A DNA stretch of 64,000 nt from Corallococcus interemptor (GTDB taxonomy: Bacteria > Myxococcota > Myxococcia > Myxococcales > Myxococcaceae), in the NCBI RefSeq assembly GCF_003668875.1, contig NZ_RAWM01000006.1, positions 1 through 64,000 of the forward strand, read 5' to 3'. The position numbers and the translations under genes are program-made. This document shows, piece after piece, positions 42,378 to 51,663 of this stretch. The notes below the pieces were generated by a model. That model ran no database searches, was not told the origin of the DNA, and saw only the letters and a list, made by a program, of their open reading frames with translations. Position 1 is the stretch's first letter, and every line of letters starts with the position of its first letter.

Positions 42378-43490
42378 GTGGCCCGCCCCGGGGAGCCTTT
42401 GCCGGTGTCCGAGCCCGTCGTCGTCCCACCGCAGCAGAAGTCCCAGGTGTCCATCCGCACGGTGCTCACCGTGTGCTTCGTGGTGCTGGGCGTGATGGCC
42501 CTGGTGGTGCTCATCGCCAAGACGCGCGTGGCGCTCACGCTCACCGGCATTGCGGCGCTCATCGCGCTGTCGCTGGAGCACGGCGTGTCGCGGCTGGAGA
42601 AGCGCGGACTGAGGCGGTGGCAGGCCATCACGCTGGTGCTCCTCGCGCTGTTCCTGGCCATCGTGGCGCTGGGCCTGCTGGTGATTCCGGACCTGGTGGA
42701 GCAGGTGGACGCGCTCGTCACCCAGTGGCCTCAGCTGTGGAAGCAGGTGCGCGGCACCGGCATCCTGCGCGCGCTCAACCAGCGGCTGCACAGCCTGGGC
42801 TGGAACGAACGGCTGGAGGAGGCCACGCCCGCGCTCGCGGGTCCGCTGCCCGAGCTGCTGATGAGCGCCATTGGCGGCGTGGTGGGCCTGCTGGGCGGCG
42901 TCATCACCGTCTTCTTCCTGGTGGTGTTCATGCTGGTGTTCGGCGGCGGCGTGCTCAGGCGCCTGCTGGAGCTGGCCCGTCCGGATCACCGGCTGCGGTA
43001 CGTGCGCGTGCTGCGCAACGTGTACACGGCGACGGGCGGCTACCTGTCCGGCATCACGCTCATCTGCGCCATCAACGCCACGCTCACCACCACCATGCTG
43101 GCCGTGCTGGGCATGCCCTTCTACCTGCCCCTGGGCGTGGCCAGCGGCTTCTCCAGCCTGGTGCCCTACGCGGGCCCCATCATCGCGGGCGGCTTCATCA
43201 CGCTGCTCACGCTGGCCACCGGCGGCCTGTGGAAGGCGCTGGCGGTGTTCATCTACTTCCTCCTCTACGGCCAGCTGGAGGGCAACGTGATGGCGCCGCT
43301 CGTGTTCAAGCGCACCGTGCACGTCAACCCGCTCGTCACCCTGCTCGCGGTGCTCTTCTGCGTGGAGCTGGCGGGCATCGTGGGCGCGGTGGTGGCCGTG
43401 CCCGTGGCCGCCACCGTGCAGATCATCGTCCGCGAGGTCCTCCTCTTCCGCCAGGAGCGCCGCGCCGCGGCCGTCCTGCCGGAGCCCTGA
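42378..43490 (+). CDS. AI-2E family permease (UPF0118)
   Basis: A 370-residue membrane protein of the AI-2E transporter superfamily, whose members have been linked to autoinducer export or Na+/H+ antiport. About eight hydrophobic helices are visible with the typical soluble segment after helix 3 (VEQVDALVTQWPQLW) and the family sequences VASGFSSLVPYAGPIIAGG and YGQLEGNVMAPLVF. It starts at a GTG; a second GTG at 42405 is equally compatible. A DedA gene follows after 16 bases. Confidence 0.88.
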   Translation: MARPGEPLPVSEPVVVPPQQKSQVSIRTVLTVCFVVLGVMALVVLIAKTRVALTLTGIAALIALSLEHGVSRLEKRGLRRWQAITLVLLALFLAIVALGLLVIPDLVEQVDALVTQWPQLWKQVRGTGILRALNQRLHSLGWNERLEEATPALAGPLPELLMSAIGGVVGLLGGVITVFFLVVFMLVFGGGVLRRLLELARPDHRLRYVRVLRNVYTATGGYLSGITLICAINATLTTTMLAVLGMPFYLPLGVASGFSSLVPYAGPIIAGGFITLLTLATGGLWKALAVFIYFLLYGQLEGNVMAPLVFKRTVHVNPLVTLLAVLFCVELAGIVGAVVAVPVAATVQIIVREVLLFRQERRAAAVLPEP

Positions 43491-43506
43491 ACGGCTTCAC
43501 GCCTTG

Positions 43507-44127
43507 ATGAACGCCTCGCCCCTCCAGCTCCTGGTGACGCACGGCTCCGGCCCGCTGCTCTTCCTCGTGCTGGTGGCCGGAGGGCTGGGGCTGCCCTTCC
43601 CGGAGGACCTGGTGCAGCTGGCGGCGGGCGTGCTGTCGCACCGGGGCGCCATGCCGCTGCCGGCCGCCATCGCGCTGTGCTTCGTGGGCGTGCTGTGCGG
43701 CGACACCGTCCTCTTCCTGACGGCCCGCCGGCTGGGACAAGCCCTGTACACGCACCGGCGCACCCGCCGCCTGTTCCCCCCAGAGCGCCGCGAGCGCATC
43801 CAGGGTCTGTACGCGAAGCACGGCCCGCGCGTCGTCTTCGTGGGCCGGTTCATGTCCGTGCTGCGCGTGCCCGTGTTCGCCATGGCCGCGGCGGAAGGCA
43901 TGCCCCTGCGCCGCTTCCTCCTCTGGGACGGGCTGGCGCTGTGCGTGAGCTCACCGCTGGTGGTGACGCTGGGCTACCTGGGCTCCCAGAGCGTGGACCG
44001 CGTGGCGAAGGGCGTGGGCCGCGTGGAGCACTTCCTCGTGCTGGTCGGCGTGGCCGCGTTGCTTGTCGCGTTCGCGGTGCGCCATGCCCGCGAGAAGCGG
44101 CTGTCGCGCCATCCCCCCCAGGGCTGA
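43507..44127 (+). CDS. DedA family membrane protein
   Basis: A 206-residue membrane protein of the DedA/SNARE-associated family, which flips undecaprenyl phosphate or phospholipids and supports envelope homeostasis. Marks are EDLVQLAAGVLSHRG, GVLCGDTVLFLTARRLG, the FVGRFMSVLRVPVFAMAAAEGM stretch containing the family Arg, and four hydrophobic helices. ATG 43507 was chosen over a TTG immediately before. It is probably co-transcribed with the AI-2E permease. Confidence 0.9.
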   Translation: MNASPLQLLVTHGSGPLLFLVLVAGGLGLPFPEDLVQLAAGVLSHRGAMPLPAAIALCFVGVLCGDTVLFLTARRLGQALYTHRRTRRLFPPERRERIQGLYAKHGPRVVFVGRFMSVLRVPVFAMAAAEGMPLRRFLLWDGLALCVSSPLVVTLGYLGSQSVDRVAKGVGRVEHFLVLVGVAALLVAFAVRHAREKRLSRHPPQG

Positions 44128-44223
44128 AGCAGGCAAGCGCACACTTCGGGGCGTTGGCCCGGCACGCGCCGCGCGACTCCGCTATCAACCAGACGGCTCC
44201 CCTGATCGAACATCCGAGGCTTC

Positions 44224-47200
44224 ATGACTCTCCCCATCCCCCTTCAGGCCGGCTCCACGGCGATGTCATCCACGGAAGGGGGGATGGACTGGCTGTCCGG
44301 CGGCGGTGAGATGGGCCGGTTGATCCGCGCCATGGACTGGTCGAAGACGCCGCTGGGGCCGTTGGAGACGTGGCCGCAGAGCCTGCGCACGACCGTCAGC
44401 CTGTGCCTGTCCTCCACCTTCCCCATCCTCATCGCGTGGGGACCGGAGCGCGTTCAAATCTACAACGACAGCTACCGGCCCATCTGCGGCGCGAAGCACC
44501 CGGAGTCCATGGGCCAGCGCTTCCGCGACTGCTGGGCCACGGCGCTGCCGGTGGTGGGCGGCGTGTTCGAGAAGGCGGGCACGGGCACGGGTTCCTACAT
44601 CGAGAACCAGCGCATGTTCCTGGACCGGCACGGCTATCTGGAGGAGGCCTTCATGACCTTCTCCTTCAGCCCCATCCGCGACGAGTCCGGGGGCGTGGGC
44701 GGCCTCTTCCACCCCATCACGGAGGTGACGGAGAAGATGCTCGGCGCGCGGCGCTCGCAGACGCTGCGCGAGCTGTCCGGCCTGCTGGGCAAGGTGAAGA
44801 CGGTGGAGGACATTGGCGCCGCGCTGCCGCGGCTGCAGCCGGACGCCGCGCTGGACGTGCCCTTCCTCCTCTTCTACCGCCGCGACGAAGCCGCCCCGCG
44901 CGTCCGCTGGGTGTCCGGCATGGGCCTGCCTCCGGGCACCGCGTGGAGCCCGGAGGAGACCGGGCTGGACGGGCCGTGGCCCTTCGCCAGCGCGGGCGCG
45001 CAAGTTGTGGACGTGCCACGCGCGCCGCTGGACGCGGGCATCGTGCCGGGGCCGTACGAGGAGCCGCCCGCGCACGCGCGCGTGCTGCCCATCCACCCGC
45101 CCGGCATGGCGGAGCCCTTCGGCTACCTGGTGGCGGGCGTGAGCCCCCGCCGCGCCATGGATGACGCCTACCGCGACTTCCACGAGCAGCTCCAGGCCAC
45201 GGTCACCAACGCCGTGGTCACCGTGCGCGCGTATGAGGCGGAGGCCCAGCGCGCGGAGGCGCTGGCCGCCATCGACCGGGCGAAGACGGCGTTCTTCTCC
45301 AACGTGTCGCACGAGTTCCGCACGCCGCTCACGCTCATCCTGGGCCCGCTGGAGGAGTCGCTCGCGGACACGTCCGCGCCGCTGCCGCCGGCCTGGCGCG
45401 CGCGCCAGGAGCTCACCCACCGCAACGCGCTGCGCCTGCTCAAGCTGGTCAACTCGCTGCTGGACTTCTCCCGCATCGAGGCGGGCCGCGTGAAGGCGGG
45501 CTACCACCCCACGGACCTGGCGCGGCTCACCGGGGACCTGGCCAGCGTCTTCCGCTCCGCCATGGAGAAGGCGGGGCTCCAGTACACGGTGGAGGCGCGG
45601 GACGTGGGCGAGCCCGTCTACGTGGACCGGGACATGTGGGAGAAGATTGTCCTCAACCTGCTCTCCAACGCGTTCAAGTTCACGCTCCACGGCGGCGTCA
45701 CCGTGCGGCTCGAGCGCGAAGGCAGGCGGGTGAAGCTCACCGTGCGGGACACCGGCACCGGCATCCCGGAGGCGGAGCTGCCGCGCGTGTTCGAGCGCTT
45801 CCACCGCGTGGAGTCCTCGCGCGGCCGCACGCACGAGGGCACCGGCATTGGCCTGGCGCTCATCCAGGAGCTGGTGAAGCTGCACGGCGGAAAGCTGGGC
45901 GTCAGCAGCGTGGAGGGCCAGGGCAGCACCTTCACCGTGGAGCTGCCGCTGGGCCGCGCGCACCTGCCCGCGGAGCAGGTCCACGAAGAGGAAGGCGCTC
46001 CGCACGCGGGCAAGCTGGGGTCCGCCTTCAGCGAGGAGGCGCTGCGCTGGCTGCCGGACGCGGAGGAGCCCGTGCCTTCACGGGACGCCGGGCTGGAACC
46101 GGCGCTGGCCGCGAACGACGCCACCATGCTGGAGAGCCTGGGCACGGGGTTCGCTCCGTCCGTGAGGCGCGGGCGCATCCTCGTCGCGGACGACAACGCG
46201 GACATGCGCGGGTACGTGAGCGGCCTCCTGGCGGCGCACGGGACCGTGCGCGCGGTGGCGGACGGCGAGGCGGCCTTCGAGGCGGCGCTCGAGATGAGGC
46301 CGGACCTCATCCTCAGCGACGTGATGATGCCCCGGCTGGATGGCTTCGGCCTGCTCAAGAAGCTGCGCGACGACGCACGCACGCGCGGCATCCCCTTCAT
46401 CATGCTGTCCGCGCGCGCGGGCGAGGAGGCCCGCATCGAGGGGCTCCAGGCCGGCGCGGACGACTACCTGGTGAAGCCCTTTTCCGCGCGCGAGCTGCTG
46501 GCGCGCGTGGACAGCCAGCTGCAGCTGGGACGGGCCCGGCAGCAGATCTCCGACTTCTTCCTGCAGGCCCCCGTGGCCATGTGCGTGCTGACGGGGCCGG
46601 ACCTCCGCTTCACGGTCATCAACCCCCTGTTCGCGAGCCTGATGGGCCGGGACATGCTGGGCAGGCCCGCGCGCGAGGCGCAGCCGCAGGGTGGCCACGG
46701 CATGCTGCTCCAGCACCTGGAGCGCGTCTACCGCACCGGCGAGCCCTTCGTGGGCCGCGAGGTGCCGGTGCGCCAGCCGGACGGCCAGGGCGGCCTCAAG
46801 GAGCTGCTGCTGGACGTGGACATCCACGCGCAGCGCGACGGCGGGGGCCACATCCAGGGGCTGCTCGTCGCCGTGCAGGAGGTCAGCGAGCGGACCCACG
46901 CGCGCCAGCAACTGGAGGCCCTGACGCGCGACCTCCAGCACGCGCTCACCGCGCGCGACACCTTCCTGGGCGTGGCCTCGCACGAGCTGAAGACGCCCGT
47001 CACCGCGCTGCTCCTTCACCTGGAGATGACGCGCCGGCGCCTGTCGCCCAAGCGCGGAGACCCGCCCTCCCCGGAGAAGCTCACGGTGGCGGTGGGGTCC
47101 GCGCAGCGGCAGGTGGAGCGGCTGTCGCGGCTGGTGGACGAGTTGCTGGACGTCTCCCGCATCCGCGCGGGCAAGCTCGACCTCCACATGGAGGAGAGCG

Positions 47201-47649
47201 ACCCGATGGAGCTGGTGCACGAGGTCCTCGACGTCTTCCGCGAGCAGATGGATCAGGCCCACTGCATCCTGCAGCTGCGGGCGGAGCTGAACGTGCGCGT
47301 GTGGTGGGACCGCTCGCGCATGCAGCAGGTGCTGACGAACCTGGTGTCCAACGCCATCAAGTACGCACCGGGCACGGCGCTCGGCATCGGGCTCCGGAAG
47401 CACGGCGACCGGCTCATCCTCTCCGTGTCGGACGGCGGCCCGGGCATCCCTCAGGAACACCAGGACCGCGTCTTCGAGCGCTTCGAGCGCGGCGGCTCGC
47501 CCCGCTCCGTGCACGGCCTGGGGCTGGGCCTCTTCATCGCCCGGCGGATCGTCGAGGGCCACCACGGCAAGCTGGTCCTGAAGAGCGCCCCCGGCCAGGG
47601 CGCTGCCTTCATCATCGACCTGCCGCTGCCTCCGCGGGCCCAGGCCTGA
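44224..47649 (+). CDS. Double-kinase hybrid sensor protein: PAS/GAF-HK-REC-PAS-HK
   Basis: A 1141-residue soluble signalling protein. A PAS-like start (about 60-170, PERVQIYNDSYRPICG) and a GAF-like region (about 185-315) precede a first kinase core (phospho-His near 363 in SHEFRTPLTLI, ATPase to about 575), a receiver (about 650-765, phospho-Asp near 699 in LILSDVMMPR), a PAS domain (about 780-895, APVAMCVLTGPDLRFTVIN) and a second kinase core (phospho-His near 920 in SHELKTPVTALL, ATPase to the end). Two complete kinase modules in one chain permit internal phosphorelay. GAGG lies four bases before the ATG. The signal is unknown. Confidence 0.9.
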   Translation: MTLPIPLQAGSTAMSSTEGGMDWLSGGGEMGRLIRAMDWSKTPLGPLETWPQSLRTTVSLCLSSTFPILIAWGPERVQIYNDSYRPICGAKHPESMGQRFRDCWATALPVVGGVFEKAGTGTGSYIENQRMFLDRHGYLEEAFMTFSFSPIRDESGGVGGLFHPITEVTEKMLGARRSQTLRELSGLLGKVKTVEDIGAALPRLQPDAALDVPFLLFYRRDEAAPRVRWVSGMGLPPGTAWSPEETGLDGPWPFASAGAQVVDVPRAPLDAGIVPGPYEEPPAHARVLPIHPPGMAEPFGYLVAGVSPRRAMDDAYRDFHEQLQATVTNAVVTVRAYEAEAQRAEALAAIDRAKTAFFSNVSHEFRTPLTLILGPLEESLADTSAPLPPAWRARQELTHRNALRLLKLVNSLLDFSRIEAGRVKAGYHPTDLARLTGDLASVFRSAMEKAGLQYTVEARDVGEPVYVDRDMWEKIVLNLLSNAFKFTLHGGVTVRLEREGRRVKLTVRDTGTGIPEAELPRVFERFHRVESSRGRTHEGTGIGLALIQELVKLHGGKLGVSSVEGQGSTFTVELPLGRAHLPAEQVHEEEGAPHAGKLGSAFSEEALRWLPDAEEPVPSRDAGLEPALAANDATMLESLGTGFAPSVRRGRILVADDNADMRGYVSGLLAAHGTVRAVADGEAAFEAALEMRPDLILSDVMMPRLDGFGLLKKLRDDARTRGIPFIMLSARAGEEARIEGLQAGADDYLVKPFSARELLARVDSQLQLGRARQQISDFFLQAPVAMCVLTGPDLRFTVINPLFASLMGRDMLGRPAREAQPQGGHGMLLQHLERVYRTGEPFVGREVPVRQPDGQGGLKELLLDVDIHAQRDGGGHIQGLLVAVQEVSERTHARQQLEALTRDLQHALTARDTFLGVASHELKTPVTALLLHLEMTRRRLSPKRGDPPSPEKLTVAVGSAQRQVERLSRLVDELLDVSRIRAGKLDLHMEESDPMELVHEVLDVFREQMDQAHCILQLRAELNVRVWWDRSRMQQVLTNLVSNAIKYAPGTALGIGLRKHGDRLILSVSDGGPGIPQEHQDRVFERFERGGSPRSVHGLGLGLFIARRIVEGHHGKLVLKSAPGQGAAFIIDLPLPPRAQA

Positions 47650-47659
47650 GCGCGCGCCT

Positions 47660-49108
47660 TCAGTGCGCGACGCTCGGGGGCCTCACCGGGCCGGGCTGGA
47701 TGTTCTGGTTCACGTGGAAGAGGTTGTGCGGGTCGTACTCCCGCTTCACCTCCACCAGGCGCGCGTAGTTGTCGCCGTAGGTGGCCTGCACGCGCTCCTG
47801 GCCCTCCTCCATCATGAAGTTCACGTACGCACCGCCCGCCGAGTACGGGTGCAGCGCGTTCCAGTACTCCTTCGCCCAGGTGGAGATGTCCGCCGCCCGC
47901 TCCGGTGACGGGTCCACCCCGACGATGACCTCCGACCAGCGCGCGTCGCGGAAGCGGAAGGCCGTGTCATGCGGGCCCACGCGGTGCGCCGCTCCGTCGA
48001 TGGGGTACAGGTGCATGGTGGACTGCATGGACGGCAGGCGCTCCGCGAAGGACACGTGGCGCTCGATGGCCGCGTCCGGCAGCTCGCGCACGAAGTCCGC
48101 GCGCCAGTACCACTGGTGCCCCGGCGGATAGAGCGCGTCGAACGCGGTCTGGAGCATGGGGAAGGGCATGGGCATCACGCCATGCAGCGCGGGCTTGAGC
48201 GCCAGCACGGGCGCGAACAATGCGTCCGCGCGCGCGGGGTCGCCCGTGTAGCACCAGACGACGCCGCACATCTTCTTCAGGTGCAGCTCCTCCGGGAAGG
48301 GCGGCGCGGGCGGCACGGTGATGAAGGCGAAGAAGCCGGTGAGGTCCTCCGGCGCGTTCGGCAGGAACTCGCGGTACCAGCGCATCACCTCCGCCGCGCG
48401 GTCCAGGGGCCAGAGCGTGGGGCCGCCCAGGACGATGTCCACGGGGTTGGCGCGGAAGAGGAACGACGTCACCACGCCGAAGTTGCCGCCGCCGCCGCGC
48501 ACGGCCCAGAACAGGTCCGGGTGCTTCTCCTCGCTCGCGGTGACGAAGCGGCCATCCGCGAGCACCATGTCCACGGCGAGCAGGTTGTCGATGGTGAGCC
48601 CGAAGCGGCGCGTGAGGTGGCCCAGGCCCCCGCCCAGCGTGAGCCCGGCCACGCCCGTGGTGGAGATGATGCCGGAGGGCACCGCGAGCCCGAAGGCGTG
48701 CGTGGCGTGGTCCACGTCCCCCCAGACGGCGCCGCCGGAGACGCGCACCGTGCGGGCATCCGGATCCACGCGCACGCCGCGCATGCGCGACAGGTCGATG
48801 ACCAGCCCGCCATCCACCAGGCCCAGGCCGCCGCCGTTGTGGCCGCCCCCGCGCACGGCCAGGTCCAGCTTGCGCTCGCGGGCCAGGGCCACCGCGGCGA
48901 TGACGTCCGCCACGTCCGCGCAGCGGGCCACCATGGCCGGGCGCTTGTGGATCATCGCGTTGTACAGCTGGCACGCCTCCGCGTAGTCGGCGTCACCCGG
49001 CTGGATGAGCGTGCCTCGCAGCTGCGCGCGGAACAGCTCCACGCTGTCCGGTGTCAACCCGGCGGGCAGGCCGGGGCCCGTCCGCGGACGGTGGGTTTCG
49101 AGTGTCAC
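47660..49108 (-). CDS. FAD-linked oxidase, berberine bridge type
   Basis: A 482-residue flavoprotein oxidase. The FAD-binding domain has VRGGGHNGGG, where the His is the usual flavin attachment site, then RVSGGAVWGDVDHATHAFGLAVPSG and LGGGLGHLTRRFGLTIDNL. The C-terminal berberine/berberine-like segment ends WNALHPYSAGGAYVNFM and YDPHNLFHVNQNI. No signal peptide is seen. GTG 49108 was chosen because GAGGAGGGA lies six bases upstream. Such enzymes oxidise alcohols, sugars or secondary metabolites; the substrate is unknown. It converges with the double kinase. Confidence 0.88.
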   Translation of the reverse strand: MTLETHRPRTGPGLPAGLTPDSVELFRAQLRGTLIQPGDADYAEACQLYNAMIHKRPAMVARCADVADVIAAVALARERKLDLAVRGGGHNGGGLGLVDGGLVIDLSRMRGVRVDPDARTVRVSGGAVWGDVDHATHAFGLAVPSGIISTTGVAGLTLGGGLGHLTRRFGLTIDNLLAVDMVLADGRFVTASEEKHPDLFWAVRGGGGNFGVVTSFLFRANPVDIVLGGPTLWPLDRAAEVMRWYREFLPNAPEDLTGFFAFITVPPAPPFPEELHLKKMCGVVWCYTGDPARADALFAPVLALKPALHGVMPMPFPMLQTAFDALYPPGHQWYWRADFVRELPDAAIERHVSFAERLPSMQSTMHLYPIDGAAHRVGPHDTAFRFRDARWSEVIVGVDPSPERAADISTWAKEYWNALHPYSAGGAYVNFMMEEGQERVQATYGDNYARLVEVKREYDPHNLFHVNQNIQPGPVRPPSVAH

Positions 49109-49235
49109 GGCGGTTCCCTCCTCAAGGGCCGGCACCGGCACGGCGCCTGACTCAACGGATGCGCACGGTGACGGCCTTGGGAGGACCGGAAGGCGGGAGG
49201 GGGCTGCCCGGCACGCGCCGGTGGCGAGTGACGAC

Positions 49236-50567
49236 TCAGCCCGCCGCCACCTCGCGCAGGCTGTCCTCCACGCCCTGGAGCAGCAGGTCCAGGTCCGCGT
49301 CCGGGATGTTGAGCGCGGGCGCGATGTAGACCGTGTTGCCCATGGGGCGCAGGTAGAGGCCCCGCCGGCGGGCGGCCTCGTACACGCGCCAGCCGCTGTC
49401 CGCGAAGTAGCCACCGCCGCCCAGGTCCACCGCGCCCACCATGCCCACCGCGCGCGGGCGCTCCAGTCCGGGGAGGGTGGCGGCCATGCGCTCGAAGGCG
49501 GCCTTCACGCGCGGCGCCTTGCGCTGGACCTGCCCCAGCACGTCCTCGTCGCGGTACACGGCCAGCACCTCGCGCGCCACGGCCGCGCCCAGCGGGTTGC
49601 CGCAGTACGAGTGCCCGTAATAGAGCGCCCGGTCCTTCGCTCCCAGGAAGCCCTGGAAGATGCGCTCCGACGCGAGCGTGGCGGCGAAGGGCAGCAGGCC
49701 CCCGCTGAGCGCCTTGGCCAGGCACAGGAGGTCCGGCACCACGCCGGCCAGGTCCACCGCGAAGCGCGCGCCGGTGCGGCCCATGCCGGTGAAGACCTCG
49801 TCGGCGATGAGGAAGGTGTCCACCGCCCGGGTGGCCGCGCGCACCTCGCGCACGAAGTCCGGCGACGACATCCACATGCCCGCCGCGCCCTGGATGACGG
49901 GCTCCAGGATGACGCCGGCGATGCCGTCCGGATCCTGGGCGAGCGCGGCCTTCACCTGCTCCAGGGCGCGCGCGTGGCCGTTGGCCTCGGCGGGGGACGG
50001 GACATGGATGACGTCGAAGAGGAGCGGGCCGAACACGTCTCGGAACTCGTGCACGCCGCCCACGCTGGTGGAGCCAATCGTCTCGCCGTGGAAGGCGCCG
50101 GTGAGCGTGATGAAGCGGGTGCGGCGGGGCCGGCCGTTCTGGGCCCAGTACTGGGCGGCCATCTTGATGGCCACCTCCACCGCGGTGCTGCCGTTGTCCG
50201 TGTAGAAGACGCGCGACAGCTTCTGCTCCGCGGGCACGTCCGGGCGGTCCGCGCCCGGGGCCAGCGCGCTCAGCTCCGCGCCCAGGCGGGCGGCCGGGCC
50301 GTGGGTGATGCCAGCGAGCGAGACGTGCGCCAGGCTGCCCAGCTGCTCGGTGAGTGCGCGCACGAGGCGCGGGTGGCGGTGTCCGAGGGTGGACACCCAC
50401 CAGGAGCCGTTGGCGTCCAGATAACGCCGTCCGTCCGCGTCATGGAGCCAGACGCCCTCCGCCCGGACGACGACGAGCGGATCCGTCCTGGCGATGTACG
50501 CCTCCATGGCGGTGTAGGGGTGCCAGACGTGCTGCTTGTCCAGGCCGACGAGGGTTGCCCGATCCAC
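49236..50567 (-). CDS. bioA: Adenosylmethionine-8-amino-7-oxononanoate aminotransferase
   Basis: BioA is a PLP aminotransferase that converts KAPA to DAPA in biotin synthesis using S-adenosylmethionine as amino donor. The 443-residue product has HVWHPYTAME at the N-terminus, GSTAVEVAIKMA, GAFHGETIGS, DEVFTGMGRTG and the PLP Lys in CLAKALSGGLLP. It starts at GTG 50567 with AGGAG eight bases upstream; an extended reading runs into Pro-rich sequence with no homologous look. No other biotin genes are adjacent in the window. Confidence 0.92.
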   Translation of the reverse strand: MDRATLVGLDKQHVWHPYTAMEAYIARTDPLVVVRAEGVWLHDADGRRYLDANGSWWVSTLGHRHPRLVRALTEQLGSLAHVSLAGITHGPAARLGAELSALAPGADRPDVPAEQKLSRVFYTDNGSTAVEVAIKMAAQYWAQNGRPRRTRFITLTGAFHGETIGSTSVGGVHEFRDVFGPLLFDVIHVPSPAEANGHARALEQVKAALAQDPDGIAGVILEPVIQGAAGMWMSSPDFVREVRAATRAVDTFLIADEVFTGMGRTGARFAVDLAGVVPDLLCLAKALSGGLLPFAATLASERIFQGFLGAKDRALYYGHSYCGNPLGAAVAREVLAVYRDEDVLGQVQRKAPRVKAAFERMAATLPGLERPRAVGMVGAVDLGGGGYFADSGWRVYEAARRRGLYLRPMGNTVYIAPALNIPDADLDLLLQGVEDSLREVAAG

Positions 50568-50712
50568 GGTGGAAGCTCCTGGGTACAGGGAGGGTGACGC
50601 GCCGCGTGCCCTTCTGCCCTCCCCGGGTGCGGCCGGCAACGGTTCCTTATCCGCCCGTGGACAGGGCGAGCGGGACGGGGCCGGTGACATGGGGGGCGCT
50701 GACATTGCCGTG

Positions 50713-50734
50713 ACAGGGGGGGTGTTAGCCCTGT
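50713..50734 (+). promoter_or_regulatory. Inverted repeat before the desaturase gene
   Basis: ACAGGG and CCCTGT flank a ten-base spacer, 21 bp before the desaturase ATG, in the space shared with divergent bioA. It could be an operator for a dimeric repressor. The arms are short, so chance is possible. Confidence 0.35.
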
Positions 50735-50755
50735 GTCTGTAAACACGGGAGAGTC

Positions 50756-51553
50756 ATGGCCATCGTCATCTTCTTCATCAGTCACTGGCTGCTCTGCGTC
50801 TTCTTCCAGAGCTTCTTCCAGCACCGTTACGCGGCGCACCGGATGTACAGCATGGGGCCGCGCACGGAGAAGGTGATGCACCTGCTCACCTACCTGGTGC
50901 AGGGTTCGTCGTACCTGTCGCCGCGGGCGTACGCCATCCTGCACCGCGAGCACCACGCGTACTCGGACACGGAGAACGACCCGCATTCGCCGCACTACTT
51001 CAAGGACGTGATGCGGATGATGTGGCACACGAAGGAGCGCTACACCGGCATCCTGACGCGGAAGATCCAGCCGGAGCCGCGCTTCGAGGGTGGCTATCCG
51101 GAGTGGAAGCTGGTGGACGAGACGCTGGGCCAGTCCTGGTTCGCGGTGCTGGGCTGGGTGGCGCTGTACACGGCGTTCTACGTGGCGTTCGCGACGTCGG
51201 CCTGGATGTTCCTGCTGTTGCCGGTGCACTTCGTGATGGGGCCGGTGCACGGGGCCATCGTGAACTGGTGCGGGCACAAGTACGGCTACCGGAACTTCAA
51301 GGGCGCGGACAAGTCGCGCAACACGCTGCCGGTGGACGTGTTGTGCATGGGTGAGCTGTTCCAGAACAACCACCACAAGTACGGCAGCAGCCCGAACTTC
51401 GCGGCGCGCGCCTTCGAAATCGACCCCACGTGGCAGGTGATGCGCGTGCTGTCCAAGCTGGGCGTCATCCGCATCACCACGCCCCAGCGCGCCGTCTACC
51501 CGGAGCCGCGCGAAGTGGCCCGCCAGAGCGGCGCCGGAGCCCAGGTGGCCTGA
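50756..51553 (+). CDS. Membrane fatty acid desaturase
   Basis: A 265-residue di-iron acyl desaturase of the delta-9/OLE1-type group. The three His boxes are HRYAAH, HREHHAYSD and NNHHKY, plus GHKYGYRNF. Four hydrophobic stretches flank them. It introduces a double bond into acyl chains and so adjusts membrane fluidity. GGGAGAG precedes the ATG. The intergenic palindrome upstream may control it. Confidence 0.92.
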   Translation: MAIVIFFISHWLLCVFFQSFFQHRYAAHRMYSMGPRTEKVMHLLTYLVQGSSYLSPRAYAILHREHHAYSDTENDPHSPHYFKDVMRMMWHTKERYTGILTRKIQPEPRFEGGYPEWKLVDETLGQSWFAVLGWVALYTAFYVAFATSAWMFLLLPVHFVMGPVHGAIVNWCGHKYGYRNFKGADKSRNTLPVDVLCMGELFQNNHHKYGSSPNFAARAFEIDPTWQVMRVLSKLGVIRITTPQRAVYPEPREVARQSGAGAQVA

Positions 51554-51663
51554 GGTCTTGAATCATCCGGGGCCTGTCGCGCCCCGGCGGTTGTCGTGGT
51601 CCGGCCGTGGATGTCAGTCCCCGCACGCATGCTCCTCGTGGGCATGCGTGCCGGGAGGACGAC

